NCBI GenBank assembly: GCA_021234155.1
Contig: JAJEKV010000004.1
Location: forward strand, 10,296,109-10,360,108
DNA: 64,000 nt
Direction: 5' to 3'
Source: Isoetes taiwanensis
Lineage: Eukaryota > Streptophyta > Lycopodiopsida > Isoetales > Isoetaceae
In this document: positions 1 through 13,500 of the stretch, piece after piece
Position numbering within the stretch: position 1 is the first letter of the stretch
Layout of the letters: each line of letters begins with the position of its first letter
Translations under genes and position numbers: made by a program
The notes under the pieces: generated by a model
The model's database searches: none
Told to the model about the DNA's origin: nothing
What the model saw: the letters and a program-made list of their open reading frames with translations, nothing else

Positions 1-120
1 CCAATTTGACGTTTCTTTCATGCTGTGGGATGTCCTTTCTCGGCCTTACCTCTTCTTTAGTCATAATCCTTTGACCTTCGTCCTCGATCCCATTTTGATA
101 AGGAAGTTCTCTTCTATTCG

Positions 121-1565
121 GGAGGTTTTTGTCGTTTTCATGCGAGCCCCATTCTAGAATTCCATCGATCCGAGCCCTCGGATCGAGATTCTAGAGGGGG
201 CGAGCATGCATCTGCGTCTCGCATGCATGCATTGCATGCCTTCTCCGGGTTGGAAGATCGGTATATTAGCGAGGTTCTTCATCAAAGTCTCATCAGCTTC
301 CTCTTCTCTCCAGCATACTTTATTCTCTATTCTTTGAAACACCCCTCCCCTCCCTTAATTGTTTAATGTATTTGTCGCTGGCACGCGTGACTGTGCCCCC
401 TTTATTTGAAGAGGTTTTTGTTTTATTGTCGCCAGCGTGGCACACGCGGATCAGCCCCTCCACTTTGAGAGGTTTGTTTTGTCACATTTGTTCTAGTGTC
501 GATGATGTGCAGTTAGGGTTAGCAAGCAGCGTCAGCCAACCGACTTCTCCATTCATGGGTTTTTGGGGCGATTTTCAGCCTTCGTTTGTTTAAGCCCTCC
601 ATCGGTTTATCACTAGGGTTTTCCTCGAAAAGAAGAATGAGCTTTTAATCCGTTGATAAGCTTAGCAAATACAGACAAACATCTATTAGCATTGTATTTC
701 ATGAGGTTTCAAGTTGTATAATTGGATATTCTTTTTTCTTGGTGGAGTAGTTCGCGATGTGTATGGCTATCCACTACCCACCATTGTAGAAAATCTGCCG
801 AGATGAATGAAGCCTATCTATGGGAGGTTTTGTCGTTTTCACGCGAGCCCCATTCTTGCAAATCGCGATGATGAAACCAACAAGTTTTTCCGATAGATAG
901 GCTTCTCATTCATCTCAGTGATTTCTAATGGTGGACAATTGGATAGCCGCACACGCGAACTACCCACCTAAAAATAAAGGGAAAATCCAATTATATCATT
1001 TGGACCCCAAAAACAAATACAATGCTAATAGATGAGTGGTTGATGTACCGCCGAAAGCTTATCACCGGATTAAAAACCCCCCTTTCGGGTTTTCGAGGAA
1101 AACCCTAGTGATGCCTCGCAAGGCCTAGACAAACGTAAAGGCATAGAATCGCCCCCAAAACCCCCCGATGGAGAAGTCAAACGGATGGCCGCCAACCCTG
1201 CACTGCGACATCACCAACACAACAAGCGAAACATACCGAGAATAGCATCACCCATCGGGTGAAAAACATCACCCACCCCGGGTGGAAAAACATGATAACT
1301 TGTACAAAATATAATAAACAAAGAAGGGGAGGGTGGGTTCAAAGAGAATAAGGTACCGCCGAGAGAAGAGGAAGCGCCGATGAAACGCCGATGAAGAACT
1401 CCGAATAAGTAGCAAACGCCCAACCCAAGAACGCCTAAAAAAATGCGATGCATGCATGCGACGATGGTCATGATGTACATGTTGCCTTGAGTGAAAGAAT
1501 GCCGATTTCGCTACGCCGAATCCATATTCTTGCACCGCGAAGCGCATGAAACCAACAAAGCGCCC
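121..1565. repeat. Large imperfect inverted repeat with arms of about 0.7 kb
   Basis: The left arm (about 121-857) pairs with the reverse complement of the right arm (about 858-1565). Matching landmarks are the branch around 614-628 with 1093-1108, the stretch at 541-550 with 1169-1178, and the stretch at 271-282 with 1390-1399. Coordinate sums stay near 1675-1720, so the centre lies near 857 with almost no spacer. A short motif near 121-155 recurs at 820-857 and, inverted, at 857-890 and 1530-1565. Each arm is therefore bounded by copies of the same roughly 30-bp motif. The arms differ by many substitutions and small indels, so the structure is not a trivial read artefact. No transposase or coding gene was recognised in it. 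It may be two head-to-head units of an unknown repeat or a foldback-type element. Confidence 0.75.
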
Positions 1566-1679
1566 GAATACCAAAGGACTTCCTTAACAAACTAGGATCG
1601 GGGACTAAGGTCACAGGATGAAGGCTAAAGGTCAAAAGGAAAAGGAAAGCAACGCCATAAAATTAGCCAAACCTGTGCG

Positions 1680-1855
1680 TGAAGAAGCCCTCCCCCGCCC
1701 GGAAACAATTCAAAGAGAATAAGGTACCTTGAGAGAAGAGGAAGCCGATGAGAAGTCGATGAAGAACTCCCGCAATAAGTAGCAAACGCCCAACCCCAAG
1801 AACGACCCAAAACGCGCGCGATGCATGCATGCGACGCGATGCAATGCATGCATGC
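1680..1855. repeat. Third, partial unit of the inverted-repeat sequence
   Basis: The stretch from about 1711 to 1850 repeats the right-arm sequence of 1340-1470 in the same orientation. It contains the same purine-rich run, the same run around 'agtagcaaacgcccaacc' and the same GCATGCAT-rich end. It diverges by several indels. This makes at least three related units in the first 1.9 kb. Confidence 0.7.
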
Positions 1856-2987
1856 TAAATCTTGAGCAAGAATCTTGCCACGTGAATCGACGACATTCTA
1901 GAATTCTTCTAAGAGTTGTGCCCCATCCTAAAAGCTAATAGGTTTTGGTTCTTGTGCATGACAAAAAAAATCTTGGAAAACCTATTACGTAAATGATGCG
2001 TGGATTTGATTTTGAGGATCCTTGCAGAAAAGAGTAGCTGCAGAGCTTTATCATGGTCTGAGCAGGCCACATGTTCGAACTAGACAATTCTTCTTATGCC
2101 AGATAAACCTCACTACAACACTAGCAAGTCTTGCTTACTACAAAACACAAAGAACATGATACAACTCACACCTGCCCACATATTTGCAAACCATGGGTAT
2201 ACAATGTTAGTACATGTAGCAGCCTGCAGTCCAATGCTTTACTTGTCGATGAGCATATGGATTATCAATTATAAGTACTTGTTATCTCACAATTCTTGTT
2301 GCAATAGCAGGACCATAGGCTAGTCTAGCATTTATTACATAAAATACTTTCTGTAAATTATGTCTACTAAATGAGATGATGAGACCAAGATGTAAGGCTT
2401 CTGGTGTTCTACTAACTTGACTAAACCATTAACCTCTCCATCTAATTGTTCATTACCAGGAGAGTTTCTCTATCATTTTTCCATGGCTGCCATTGCATTA
2501 AAAGTATAGAGGTTAGAGTTAGATTTTTCAGTTTATACTTTCAGGTGGCAGAGAGTCTTTTGTGAAAATGTTATGAAAAAAATAAGAGCTACACCCAAAT
2601 TAGCAACAGCTTTCAATAAGCCTGCTCAATTAACGTTTGCAGATGGGATAATATTAGGATTTTTAAGGAGGTTTTGAATGATGGCACCATAGTTCGATGC
2701 AAGATATACATGTTATGTGAAATGACTTGACCTTTATGAAATTAATTTTAAAGGTATCTATGTGAGGCTGATTCAATAGATTGGATTGTGAAGAGCCATG
2801 AAATCTGGTCTAACGATTGTTGATTTACATGGAGGGACATTTATCTTCATCTATAATAGGTGTTTGTAGACGTGCAAGAAAGGATCATTTGTCAATGTGC
2901 ACATCAAAGTGCAAATAGACACTCAAACAAGATTTTGTGTTAGTACAAACACTGCCTGGTTCAAATGTGAAACAAACTATTTGCATC
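1856..2987. other. Stretch without a recognised gene
   Basis: AT-rich DNA with only short, unconvincing open frames. I see no motifs, splice-supported exons or terminal repeats. It ends abruptly where the duplicated segment begins at 2988. Confidence 0.5.
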
Positions 2988-5229
2988 GAAGCTTTAAAAT
3001 CCAATATATTACTCTTAAGTCTATCTTAAACACTTGTCTTGGTCAAGATGATAAAGGTAGGACTGCATTGAGCAAGATTGATTTCATTCAAAGGAAATAA
3101 TGCACGGATATATATCAATGCATGGTTATTGACTATTAGACCTCTTGCATGCATATTATGAAATTGCACGTGTAATAAGTTATATTTTCTGACTTATCAA
3201 ACTGGATCCCACCTTTGATTCACATTTGAAAGTGCTAAGGTGTCGTTTCACTAGCACCAAGGTATATCATCACCAAGGTATATCAGGCAACTATTTATAG
3301 TATCTACTATGCCATGACATCTCAGCAAAGATAATGAAGAAAGAGTGCAAGGCATGCTTGATATTGTGCTCAAGGTTAGCAACAATAGTTTGGAATGCCC
3401 AATGCGCATTTTATACATAATAAGTTTTCCCTCATGATGCATATTTTCATTGATTTAAATGATTATGCAAAAAATTGTGTGTACATACCAAGCATTTGCG
3501 TCAGCAGGCTATAAGCAGCCTGGCAATTCTACTGCAAGAATGCCTAGGTGAGACATTTCTTTCTCATTCAAGAAGTGTACATGCTAGGGAGTTCACAATT
3601 GAGGTAGAATCTGTAATAAAGTTATGGAAGAAAATAACAAACCCCTCGAAGGGCTTTATGCCCCGTAATATGACGATAGACATATCATTAGATGATTATA
3701 TGGTCTTGGTAACAAATTGTGTGGGGAAGCAATTTGTTCGAGGTATTTGTATCACCTTTAGGTTTGTGAAAACATGAACAACATTGCCTTGACATGGACA
3801 ATACGTTAGCTGAGTCTGTTCATAAGATATCGCGAGCTGGAGCTCCTTCCATAAGATATCACGGCTTGGAGTATATACAGATTGTCTTCCTGTGATACAT
3901 GTATTGTACTAGAGTTGTTTGCGATAAATAAATGACTCAAGTCCTTTAATAAAAAGAAATATGGAAACAACAAAGCATTAGTGCTCGAATTGAGAAAGAT
4001 TTGCTTTGAAGCATAGAATAATTGTCCTTATGAGCATCGTATAAGTGGTCAGAAGCTCCTCCCTTTTCCAGTTTATTCTTTCAAAACTCACGAGCATTAA
4101 CGCATCATGCGGCTGTTTTGTTCAAGATATTCTTCATCCGCAATTTTTATTAGTACAGATCAATGCCTTTGTGGGGATCATAGACTGTAAATGGAAACAT
4201 AAAGAACGGCCCATTTATGACAATTCACAATGGGATCGAGTGAGTACATGAAAGCTATTGAGACAAGGCAAGAGAGGAAATATGGTATGCTAATGCCACA
4301 GGCATGTTGCCAAGTGTGAGGTATACATTCGAAGGTTACCTTGGAGAAGAAACTCTCGTATTTAAATTTGGGCATGTGGCCAGAATAGGGTGTTGAGCAA
4401 AAATAGTACGTAAGAAGCAACTAGACCGTAGGTGTGGTAAATAAAGTTACCCGGTATCAACATGCAACATACCTCCTCAAAACCGCAAACATGCATTTCA
4501 CTACCATTTTTTCCATTTCGTCCCTTTAGCTTACTGCTCGTTCTTACGTCCCCAGCAGCACCCTTTGCATCGACGCTTGCCGCCGGACCGGTTCCATCTC
4601 CTGCCTACACAAAGGTTCGTTTTCTGTTGCCTTTATTTTCTTCGTATTTGATCCGGCGCCTTTGCCCTTTTCAGCTTTTCGCTGCAATTTCTGTTCCCAG
4701 GCTTTCCTCCCAAATTTGGCCCTCTAGAAAAAATTAGTTAACACCTTCTTGGTATTTCTTTGACTGTCATCTTTATCTTTATCGTGCAAAGTTGTGGCTT
4801 TTAAGTGTTAATTTTTCTCTTAGTCTTGCGCTCCTCTGCTATCTGCATTTAGCATCTCCAATGAGCGCCTTAATGCGTAATTGCTGTATATAACCCGATA
4901 CGTTGGTTTATTGTGACGGAAGTTATGTGACTTTTAATGCAGGCCAAGAATCTTTGGTTGATCTGTTTTAGGATCCGTCTTCTTTATCATGCATGCTTGA
5001 GCCAAGCTATGGATCAGAGGCGTGCTATGAGGGAGAAAATGGCCTGGAGTATCATCCCAATTGCAAGGGGATTAGGGTGAGCTGGGTGCTAAATTAGGTG
5101 CAGTTGCCTTTTAGAGATGCCTTTAAGACCGTGATGAGCTAGCCTACATTACGCAAGTTATTACTACTACTACTACTACTACTACTACAAATTAGTCAAA
5201 CCATTACTGTCACTAAAGTTAGCAGCATC
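2988..5229 (+). promoter_or_regulatory. Upstream region and probable 5' UTR of SIN3 copy 1
   Basis: No protein gene is recognised. The last 0.8 kb before the SIN3 ATG probably holds promoter and untranslated exons. A pyrimidine-rich stretch around 4490-4615 ends in a possible donor ('cacaaag|gttcg'), and a possible acceptor lies at 4941 ('aatgcag|gccaag'). These are inferred only from splice-like sequence. The same region precedes SIN3 copy 2. Confidence 0.35.
5162..5188. repeat. TAC microsatellite, 9 units
   Basis: Nine uninterrupted TAC units lie 41 bp upstream of the SIN3 start codon. The equivalent tract in copy 2 has eight units. Confidence 0.95.
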
Positions 5230-8200
5230 ATGAAGCGTCACAGAGAAGATGGCTCAACGGGACCACTCCTCAAGCGACCTTTAACAGCTCCTGGAGAACA
5301 GTAAGTAACAGCCAGCCCAAGACGTTTCTTTGAGTTGGGGTTTTCTGAATCGCTAGCATCTGCAGGTCTGAACCTGGCCGTCTTACAACGGAAGACGCCT
5401 TATCATATTTAAGGGCCGTAAAAGAAAAGTTCAAGGATGATAATGACAAATACAATGAGTTTTTGGAAATCATGAAAGCATTTAAGGCCCAAAGGTATGC
5501 TTCAAAATTTAAGGACGACTGGTTTTTAATATTTCTCACATGCCTGAGTTGGTTTGGCAGGATTGATACAGCAGGAGTCATTGCTAGTGTGAAAGAGCTA
5601 TTCAAAGGACATAATAAGTTGATTATAGGATTCAATGCATTTCTTCCCAAAGGTTTTGAAATCACCCTTCCTGAAGATGACCCCCCTCCAAAGAAGGCCC
5701 CTGTTGAGTTTGATCAGGCCATAAACTTTGTGAACAAAATAAAGGTAGGAACTAATATTACATTCTAAACATTTGTCCTTATATGCAATGGATACTGAGT
5801 CTGTTCTTGCTTTGTTTAACAGACTCGTTTCCAACATGATGAACAAGTGTACAAAGCATTTCTGGAAATCCTTAACAAGTACCGTAAAGGGAACAAATCC
5901 ATTAGTGACGTATATCAGGAGGTCTGTCAGTCTACTAGTATGATTGGCTATAATTCAATGAGGAAAGGACTTATTCTTTTTGTTTTTGCTTGTTTGCAGG
6001 TTGCGGACCCTTTTCTGTGACCATCCAGATCTTCTGGATGAATTTACATGTTTTCTTCCAGACACATCTGGACCAGTGCATGCTGCTGGCCCTGCTCCTC
6101 CATCAAAAGCAATTGGGAGGAAAGATGACAAATTCAACAATCAAGCTCGGCCTGTCCCAAGTGATAAGATGAAAGTATGGGTTTTAGTTATTTTTGTGAG
6201 GGCCATGTTCATGCTTAAATTGAATATGCATTTGCGCAGAAGGAAAAGAATATATCAACAGCTGACCGCTTGGATATTGACCTAACCCGCAGAAAATGGA
6301 AAAGAGCAACGAAGGAAAGTGGAGAAAGAACGGAGAAGAAAGCTGATCGCGGACCTCAAGGAGAGAGAGCAAGACGAGAAAGCTATCGATCCAGAGCTGG
6401 ACCTGGATGGACTGCGCCCCTCATAGCTTAAAAAATCTGCTCGTCGAGCAGATGAATTGATTAGAAAACAATCGCATAAGCTACAGACGGTGGAGAAACA
6501 TTTGTAGGTCCACCTCTTGCAATTCCTGAATTGATGACCGTGAAGATAGTAAAGGTTTGCTTCTTTAGCTTATTATTAGGAAAGGAGATACCTCATGTTC
6601 TAGGGCATTTGTGATCTTTCATGTTGCATGATTCTAGGAGCAAATGTACCCAAAGAGTTTGCATTTTTTAAGGAGGTCAAGGAAAGAGTGCGGAGTCGAG
6701 ATACATATCAACAACTCTTGAAGTGTCTAAACCTATATAATGAACAGATCATAAGTTCAACTGTGTTGCAATCCCTGGTAATTAATGTCTTCTGTTCAAT
6801 TATTATTAATCGTGGCTCCTTTTAACACTTTGAGGATTTGTTCAGGTTTCAGGTCTCTTGAGAAATTACCCAGACATTCTGGAAGGTTTAAACGAGATAC
6901 TTGCACGCCAGAAAATAATGGTGAAGTTTTTTAAATCTACGTGCATTTCAGTTCAGAATTAAGTTATCTTTTATTGTTGTTTTCTACCAGAAACAGAGCA
7001 GGGAGAACCAGCACCTTTAAAAATCAAAGTGGAGAAAGAGAAAGAGAGAGAGAAAGACCGGGATAAGGAAAAGGATCGAGATGCAGAAAAACATAAGGAA
7101 AGAGAGAAGGAGAGGGAGAAAGAGAAGGAGAAGGAACGTGATAGGGAGAGAGAGAGGGAAAAAGAGAAAGGAGAAAGAGAACGTCCAGTGCATTCGAAGG
7201 ATGCTGCAGCTCAAAAGATGCTTGCAAATAAAGACAAGTTCATAAACAAGCCCATATCAGAGCTTGATTTATCTAATAGCGAGCGTTGCACACCAAGTTA
7301 TAGGATGCTGCCCAAAAATGTACGTTTTTAATTCTGTTTTATGTACTTAACAACAATTCATGTCATAAAAGGGCGTTCACTGATGTAATTTGCAAATTGC
7401 AGTACCCAAAAATGATATCAAGTCATCGGACAGAATTGGGACAATCGGTTCTCAATGATAACTGGGTATCTGTCACATCTGGAAGTGAAGATTACTCTTT
7501 CAAGCACATGAGAAAGAATCAATATGAGGAAAGTCTTTTCCGTTGTGAAGATGATCGGTATGAATGCTTTTGCAATAGGTTTTCTTCTTCAGAATTAGTA
7601 CTAACGTTATGAAATCACAGGTTTGAGTTAGATATGCTCCTTGAGTCAACAGCAGTTACTGCGAAGCATGTAGAAAAGTTAATGGATAAGCTGCAAGATC
7701 CTACAAAGCAGGAAATGCAAATCCGCATTGATGACCATCTGTCTGGTAAGCTAACTAATTGTTTTTCTCAGAGAAGTAATGGCTAATTTTTGTGGGTTGT
7801 TCACTTCTTTGCAGCCATTAATTTGCGATGTATTGAACGGATATATGGTGACCATGGTCTTGACATCATTGAGTTAATGCGGAAGAATCCTGCTGCTGCT
7901 TTGCCTGTGATACATAACAGACTTAAGCAAAAGCAGGATGAATGGTCGAAATGCCGTGATGACATGAATAAAGTTTGGGCTGGAGTTTATGCTAAGAACT
8001 ACCATAAATCCTTGGACCATCGGAGTTTCTATTTCAAACAACAGGACAAGAAAAGTCTTAGCACAAAAGGTACCAATATTCCAACCGTCGACGTGACGTA
8101 CACTTTGGTCTCCTCACCAATCTCAGCATTAGTTGAAGTCATTATTAACGAGTTATTATTTGGGATGTGCAGGACTTTTGGCAGAAATTAAAGAACTAAA

Positions 8201-11172
8201 TGAAAAGTTTAAAGGAAGATGATGCCATGCTGTTTACATCTAACCGTAGGCTATTGATGCAAGATTTGAAGTTTACTTACTCTGACCCTTCGATCCATGA
8301 AGATCTTTTTCCAAATTATGAAATATTCGCTGATGAAGTGTGTAACACTATGGAGCAGTCAGATAAGGTCATGAGAATATGGACTAGTTTTCTTGAACCA
8401 CTTTTTGGCGTACCTTCTCGTGCACATGATGCGGAAGACACAGAGGAAGCTGCAAAGGTAAAAAGCCGAGAGTCCAAAGAAAGAGGTTCAAGTGCCGGGG
8501 AAAGTGCTGCAAGCGGTGACATTGAGTGTCCAGAAGCAGCTCATGCTGCCGAAGATAAGACTAGGGCTGTGGTAGATGATTTTGCCACAGCTTCCAGCAA
8601 AGTTGAAGCATGTAATGGTGGTACAAGTGATGTGCAGACGTCATCAGCAAAGCAAGGAAGCATGGAGCCAGAAGCCATGCCTTCAGGAAACTTTGAGCCA
8701 GCAAAGCTGCAGCATGCAACAGCAAACAACTCAGAGAGGACCACTTTTAAGAAACCTCCTAATCCTGTTGAAAAGATAGAAGTATACAGAGTGGCCCCCT
8801 CCCAAGACAGAGGCCACTGAAAAATCTGAACTGTTTGGGGTCTGAGGTTTTCTAATGCACAAGGGGAGATCGGATAATCCCACTGAAAAAGCAGAAACAT
8901 GCAGAGAACCTACACTTTCTAATCCCAGTGACAGGTTGGAGGCAACAAAATCTTTGGAGTACTTGCAGCAGCAGTCGAATGAAATTTCAGTGGAAGCAGA
9001 AGGTAAACCAACCTTTGAGTTAGGGAAACGAAAGCCTTTAAATTTTGTAGATTAATTTGTTGTTTAATTACTGATGCGGGCAATTCTGTGCAGTTGCTAA
9101 AGCAAGGGGTGTGACCAGGATGGACATTGAAGAGGAAGGGGATTCAAGGGTGTGTGCAGTAGCAAAAGAGGTATACATGCCATTTGAATTGACTGAGATG
9201 CATGAATATGTTCTGCCATTTGAAACTTTTATGTTCCTTAAATAGGAGGTGGAGAAGAATCCTGGAGTGGCTTCTATGCATGAAAGCCATACAAGAATTG
9301 ACAGGGAAGAAGGAGAGCTGTCTCCTTCTCCAGAAACCGATGATAAAACCACACATAATTTTGCTGGACAGAATCATAAAAATAGTAGGCCCAATAAGGA
9401 TTTCATCAGGCATGACGATGAAGAGGATGTTGAAGGGGATGCAGAGGCTCACGGTGAACATGACGCAGATGCTGATGATGAGGGTGAAGAGACTCCACAA
9501 GAAGACAGTGAAAATGCTTATGATGCAGCTGAGGGTGGTTCAGGGAGTGAGTCTGGTGATGCTGATGAGGGATCTCATGATGATCATGAAGAAGAGGATG
9601 AAGATGAGGAACATGAAAAGGCAGAAAGTGAATGTGAAGCAGAAGGAATGGCCGATGCAGATGATGGTGAAGGCGATGGTATTTCATCTTTGACATCTTT
9701 GGATCGCTCCTTTTCAATGTGCAAGCCCTTGGCAGCCCACATGAGCACTCTTGATCCCCTTGCATCTCCGGCTAAAGAAAATACGATTCTTTATGGAAAC
9801 GACATGATCTATATCTTGTTCAGGCTCCATCAGGTTATCATTAGCAATCTATTAACTTTTTGTTGGGTTTGAGATACTAATCCTTTGATGTAGTGTTTAC
9901 ATGCATGTGCATTTGGTAAGCTTGCATAAATTTTGCTTTCCCATCTGCAGAGCATGACTTTTTCTTCTTGCTAATCAGACACTGTATGAAAGAATATGTT
10001 CTGCAAAGACAAATGCCCAAGCAGCAGAAAGGAAGTGGAAATCGATCAAGGATACAGCACCTCCAAACCTCTATGACAAGTATGGTGGAAATTTAGCATG
10101 CTTTTGTGGAATCAAAGTTCTGCCTTAGCTGACCATTTGCTGGTTATGTTTAGGTTCGATGCGGTATTGTATAATCTTCTTGATGGATCAGCTGATAATG
10201 CGAAGTTTGAAGATGAATGTCGATCTATCATAGGAACACAGTCTTATGTCTTGTTTACTCTAGATAAGCTGATCTTTAAGCTTGTCAAGCAAGTGGGTAA
10301 TCGATTACTGTGTCCCTTCCTTTCTTAAGCATATTGAGCTAAGTAAAGGTGTTTTTCATTTTCAGCTTCAAGCAGTTGCTGCCGACGATACTGCCAATAG
10401 ACTTTTAGCGCTTCACTCATATGAGAAGTCAAGGGCAGTTCATGGATTTATTGACTTTATTTATCATGCCAATGCTTGTGTTCTCTTGCATGATGAGAAC
10501 ATTTATCGTTTTGAACACGTAAGCTCTAACACATTGGGGTGTCTTGTGCCTTGTTCTTTCTTTGATGCCTTACTGTCGTACTGAAATGCAGTGGCCCTTA
10601 CAGAAAGTTAACTCAAACGAAGTACTAATTCAGCTAATGGATGGAGCACCAGAAAAGCTTGAAGTCCCTCCTAGTGCTATGGAGTTCTCATTTGCAAATT
10701 ATTTAAGCGAGTTTCTTTTGATGCTGTCAGACGTTAAAGATTCTCGGAATGTCTTTCTTGAAAGGTATATTTAAAAGCCGTGTGAGAATGTGGACATCTT
10801 GGTATTGCCGTGTTTATTTATATTGTGATAATAATGGGTTTAGCAGAAATAGGCGCAGAGTTGTCAATGTTGATGAAGCAGATGCTCTCTTGGAGGCAAT
10901 GAAAAATGTTCGGGTTTTCAATGGCCTAGAATACAAAATATCATGCAAGACATCAAAGGTTAGTTTACTTAAATGGTCATGGACAGTCTTTGACAAGGGC
11001 ACTTGGTTATGCTGATTATAGTTTTTATTTTATGTTTGTGACTTGTTTTAGTTGTTTGTCAAAGATAGCAACAGTAAGAACATGTTATTTTGTATGCCAG
11101 GTCTCATATGTGCTGGATACTGAAGATTTTTTTTATCGTCCTAAGAAGTTCAGGCCAAGGATTGCCAAATGA
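5230..11172 (+). pseudogene. SNL: SIN3-like co-repressor gene, copy 1, frameshifted in many exons
   Basis: Same exon order as the copy at 31918: ATG at 5230, stop at 11170-11172. SIN3 proteins are scaffolds of nuclear histone-deacetylase complexes, with PAH domains binding transcription factors and a central region binding HDAC. Compared with copy 2, this copy has an extra G in exon 5 near 6004 and several indels or replaced bases in exon 6 (about 6282-6298, 6328, 6340, 6411-6436, 6471, 6533). Others lie in exon 8 near 6898 and in the long exon 13 near 8204-8211, 8301-8330, 8793, 8836 and 8863. These give premature stops. By contrast its 3' exons (10742-10958), where copy 2 is broken, read cleanly. 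Either this is a decaying duplicate or many of the changes are consensus errors. The domain assignment is secure; pseudogene status is not. Confidence 0.8.
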
Positions 11173-12809
11173 AATACTTCTAATCGTAAAAGTATAAGCG
11201 ATTGTCTACTAAAGTTTCAGAAGTGCACTGAAACTCAATCAGAAGACATGGCAGACAGATAACTTGGGTTCACGTAATATTTAACGCATCAAATTCCTTT
11301 CGGAAATTCTGAAGAGTTAGTTTTCGAATGTCCTTCAAGAACGCCTTGGAGATAAGACACAGTCTGGAGCTGCAGTTGGGACTTTGGCAATTGGGTATTC
11401 ACAGATTCTATTATGAAATGGGGAAGCTCGTGCTGGCACATAGAGGAGGTTGATGTAGTTAAACCAGTTGATAATTGTTCAGAAGACGACAAGCCAAAAT
11501 GACGAAGCTTGTGTAAGACACCCCCAGCCACAAAAATGGAAGGATGAGTTCATCCTGTTCAACTGCTGTACATACTTCAAAATTCCAAAATGTGTAGGAG
11601 GCATTTTTAAGGATTGCAGCCTTTATTCTGGAGCAACATATCATACAGTACAAAATATGTCATCACAATACCCTCCCCAGAGGCAGTTTAATGCTGTTCC
11701 CAAGGCAGTCTTGGGAACTATTAAAATTTGCAGATGTTTTATTACATTCTAGCACTATGACATAGTGCCCAAGGCTCTCTCATGGGGACTAGAAACTGTG
11801 TTGATGTTTATACTGTGTGGTCGATGGGTTGAGGTCTAACAAGATACTTTTCCCGTTTGCAACTATGACTGGTCGAGGTCTAACAAGGTAATTCTTTTCC
11901 ATCCTCAAAGTTATCTTTTATTACATCATCAGTTCGATAAATACAACTTAAAAAGGTTATTGTATGGAACAATTCAAGCCATGATTCACAGGCTCTTTTG
12001 ACATTGCTTTTTTACTATCCAAAAATGCTTCTCAAGTGGGTGTATAGTCATTCAGGTAAAAGCATTGGAAATGATATTTTGTTCTTCAGCAGAGATGATT
12101 TGTACTTCTACTAAACATGGCATGTACCGAACGTTTTCTTGTTGTGGAGTAGTTGAATGTCTTTTATTCATTGTTGAGCAAGGTTGATCTTATAATTTTG
12201 TCGTATCACAATGTTACTTTTGTTTGTCTTGACTCTTCTTGTGTCTCAGGAGCAACAAACTCTTTTTGGTGGTAATCATCACAAACATCTTATGGTGAGG
12301 AAAGGAAAAAAGAAGCCTTTTCTGAAGTCGTCTTAGAATGAAAAATATCCTTAGCACATTGTCACATGGTAGCTCAAATCATAGCTCCTGCAATTTATTA
12401 AGTTCCGTGCACTTGTGGCTGTCAGATCTCGTGGAGTTAAAATGAAGAATAGTAAGAGGTAGGAGATTATTGGGATAACCTAACGGAGGTTATCTTGATG
12501 GATCTGTTATATCAGAACTGGTCCTTGATCATGTAGAGCTAAATTCCTCTACCCGGGATTTAAGGGGGTTATTGCACAGGGAAGCGTTAAAACCGTTCTT
12601 AAAAACGAGCATAACTCGAGGGCCAGTGTTAACTCCCTCTTAAAAATGAGCAACACAATGACCATTGTTCCCCAATATATTTCACCGTAGATGTTAATCT
12701 TATTATGTGGACGATGTATTAGGTAATCTTCAGGAGGGGGTCAGTTATACATGTTTGGTGAAATTATGTCCATTCATATTTTGACACGTATTTTGATCTT
12801 GGCTTGGTT

Positions 12810-12933
12810 ATGGCGGAGGAGCTTCGCTAGGGGAGCCATGGCGGCAGTGGCTATAGAAGAGGAGAAGAGCTATGACGGAGGAGCTTCGTTAGGGGAGCCA
12901 TGGCGGCAGTGGCTATAGAAGAGGAGAAGACAG
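12810..12933. repeat. 62-bp tandem repeat, two units
   Basis: Two consecutive 62-bp units begin at 12810 and 12872, each starting 'atgrcggaggagcttcg' and containing 'gccatggcggcagtggc'. They differ at two bases or so. The same pair is found in copy 2 at 39492-39615. The unit length is not a multiple of three, so this is not an obvious protein repeat. Confidence 0.9.
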
Positions 12934-13189
12934 TTGCTATATTGCTGCGGTGGCCACAGATGCTAAAAAAGCGGTGACTTTAAGTAGGGCAAAGGGTTTA
13001 AAGCCCTCATGCGGTCCAGAAGCAAAGATTGCAGATGGGTGTAGTATTGGATTTTTAATTGGTCTTTTGAATTGGCAATTTGTGTCTTGACATGGTTGGA
13101 ACTCTTTTCCAAAATATCCACATAGAGATACATACAAGTCCTTCATAGAACAAAAACAACTCACTATTCCCTTAGAGGAACTATAAACC

Positions 13190-13500
13190 CTGCTACATTT
13201 GTGAAATAAGGATAATAGATGCGCAAAGAAAAATATAAAAGTTTGTAAAATAAGGATAGATCTGAAAAGGAACATATAAAAGAAAGCAACTGCTAATACT
13301 CTCCAATTCAAACTCCAATTGAACAATATGCAATGAAAAGTCCAAAGAACACTTGGGCAATTTTTTTACTACAATAGAAACAACGGTATTTGGGCAATTT
13401 TCCTCCTAGTACGGTAGAAAAGTGGGATTCATGCAATCTTTTGCCTAAACACTTACGATCTCTAACCCTAGAAACTTCGATGATTAGGGACAGATTACCC
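13190..13500. repeat. Diverged direct repeat, unit A (partner at 14470-14800)
   Basis: Shares long blocks with 14470-14800, including 'agtttgtaaaataag', 'aaagaaagcaactgctaat' and 'acttacgatctctaa', with many substitutions. A second short block, 'aagcttgtgagcagcatgg', recurs at 13599 and 14160. This suggests local duplications older than the 22-kb duplication, because copy 2 has the same pair (about 39890-40200 and 41155-41470). Confidence 0.75.

Noticed and set aside
508-525. Telomere-like TTAGGG pieces (also near 24509, 28859 and 52478)
   Set aside because: Only isolated TTTAGGG or AACCCTA units occur; no array, so no evidence of a telomere beside the Penelope-like element.
2897-3100. Short plus-strand frame across the left duplication boundary
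   Set aside because: Spans the breakpoint, is not preserved at 29677 and has no motifs.
7017-7227. Long minus-strand frames rich in Leu, Phe and Ser opposite the Lys/Glu-rich run of SIN3 exon 9 (also 33705-33915)
   Set aside because: They are the complement of a repetitive AAAGAG/GAGAGA coding tract; the plus strand matches SIN3.
9406-9765. Minus-strand His-rich frame (also 36092-36451)
   Set aside because: Complement of the Asp/Glu-rich linker of SIN3 exon 15; no independent support.
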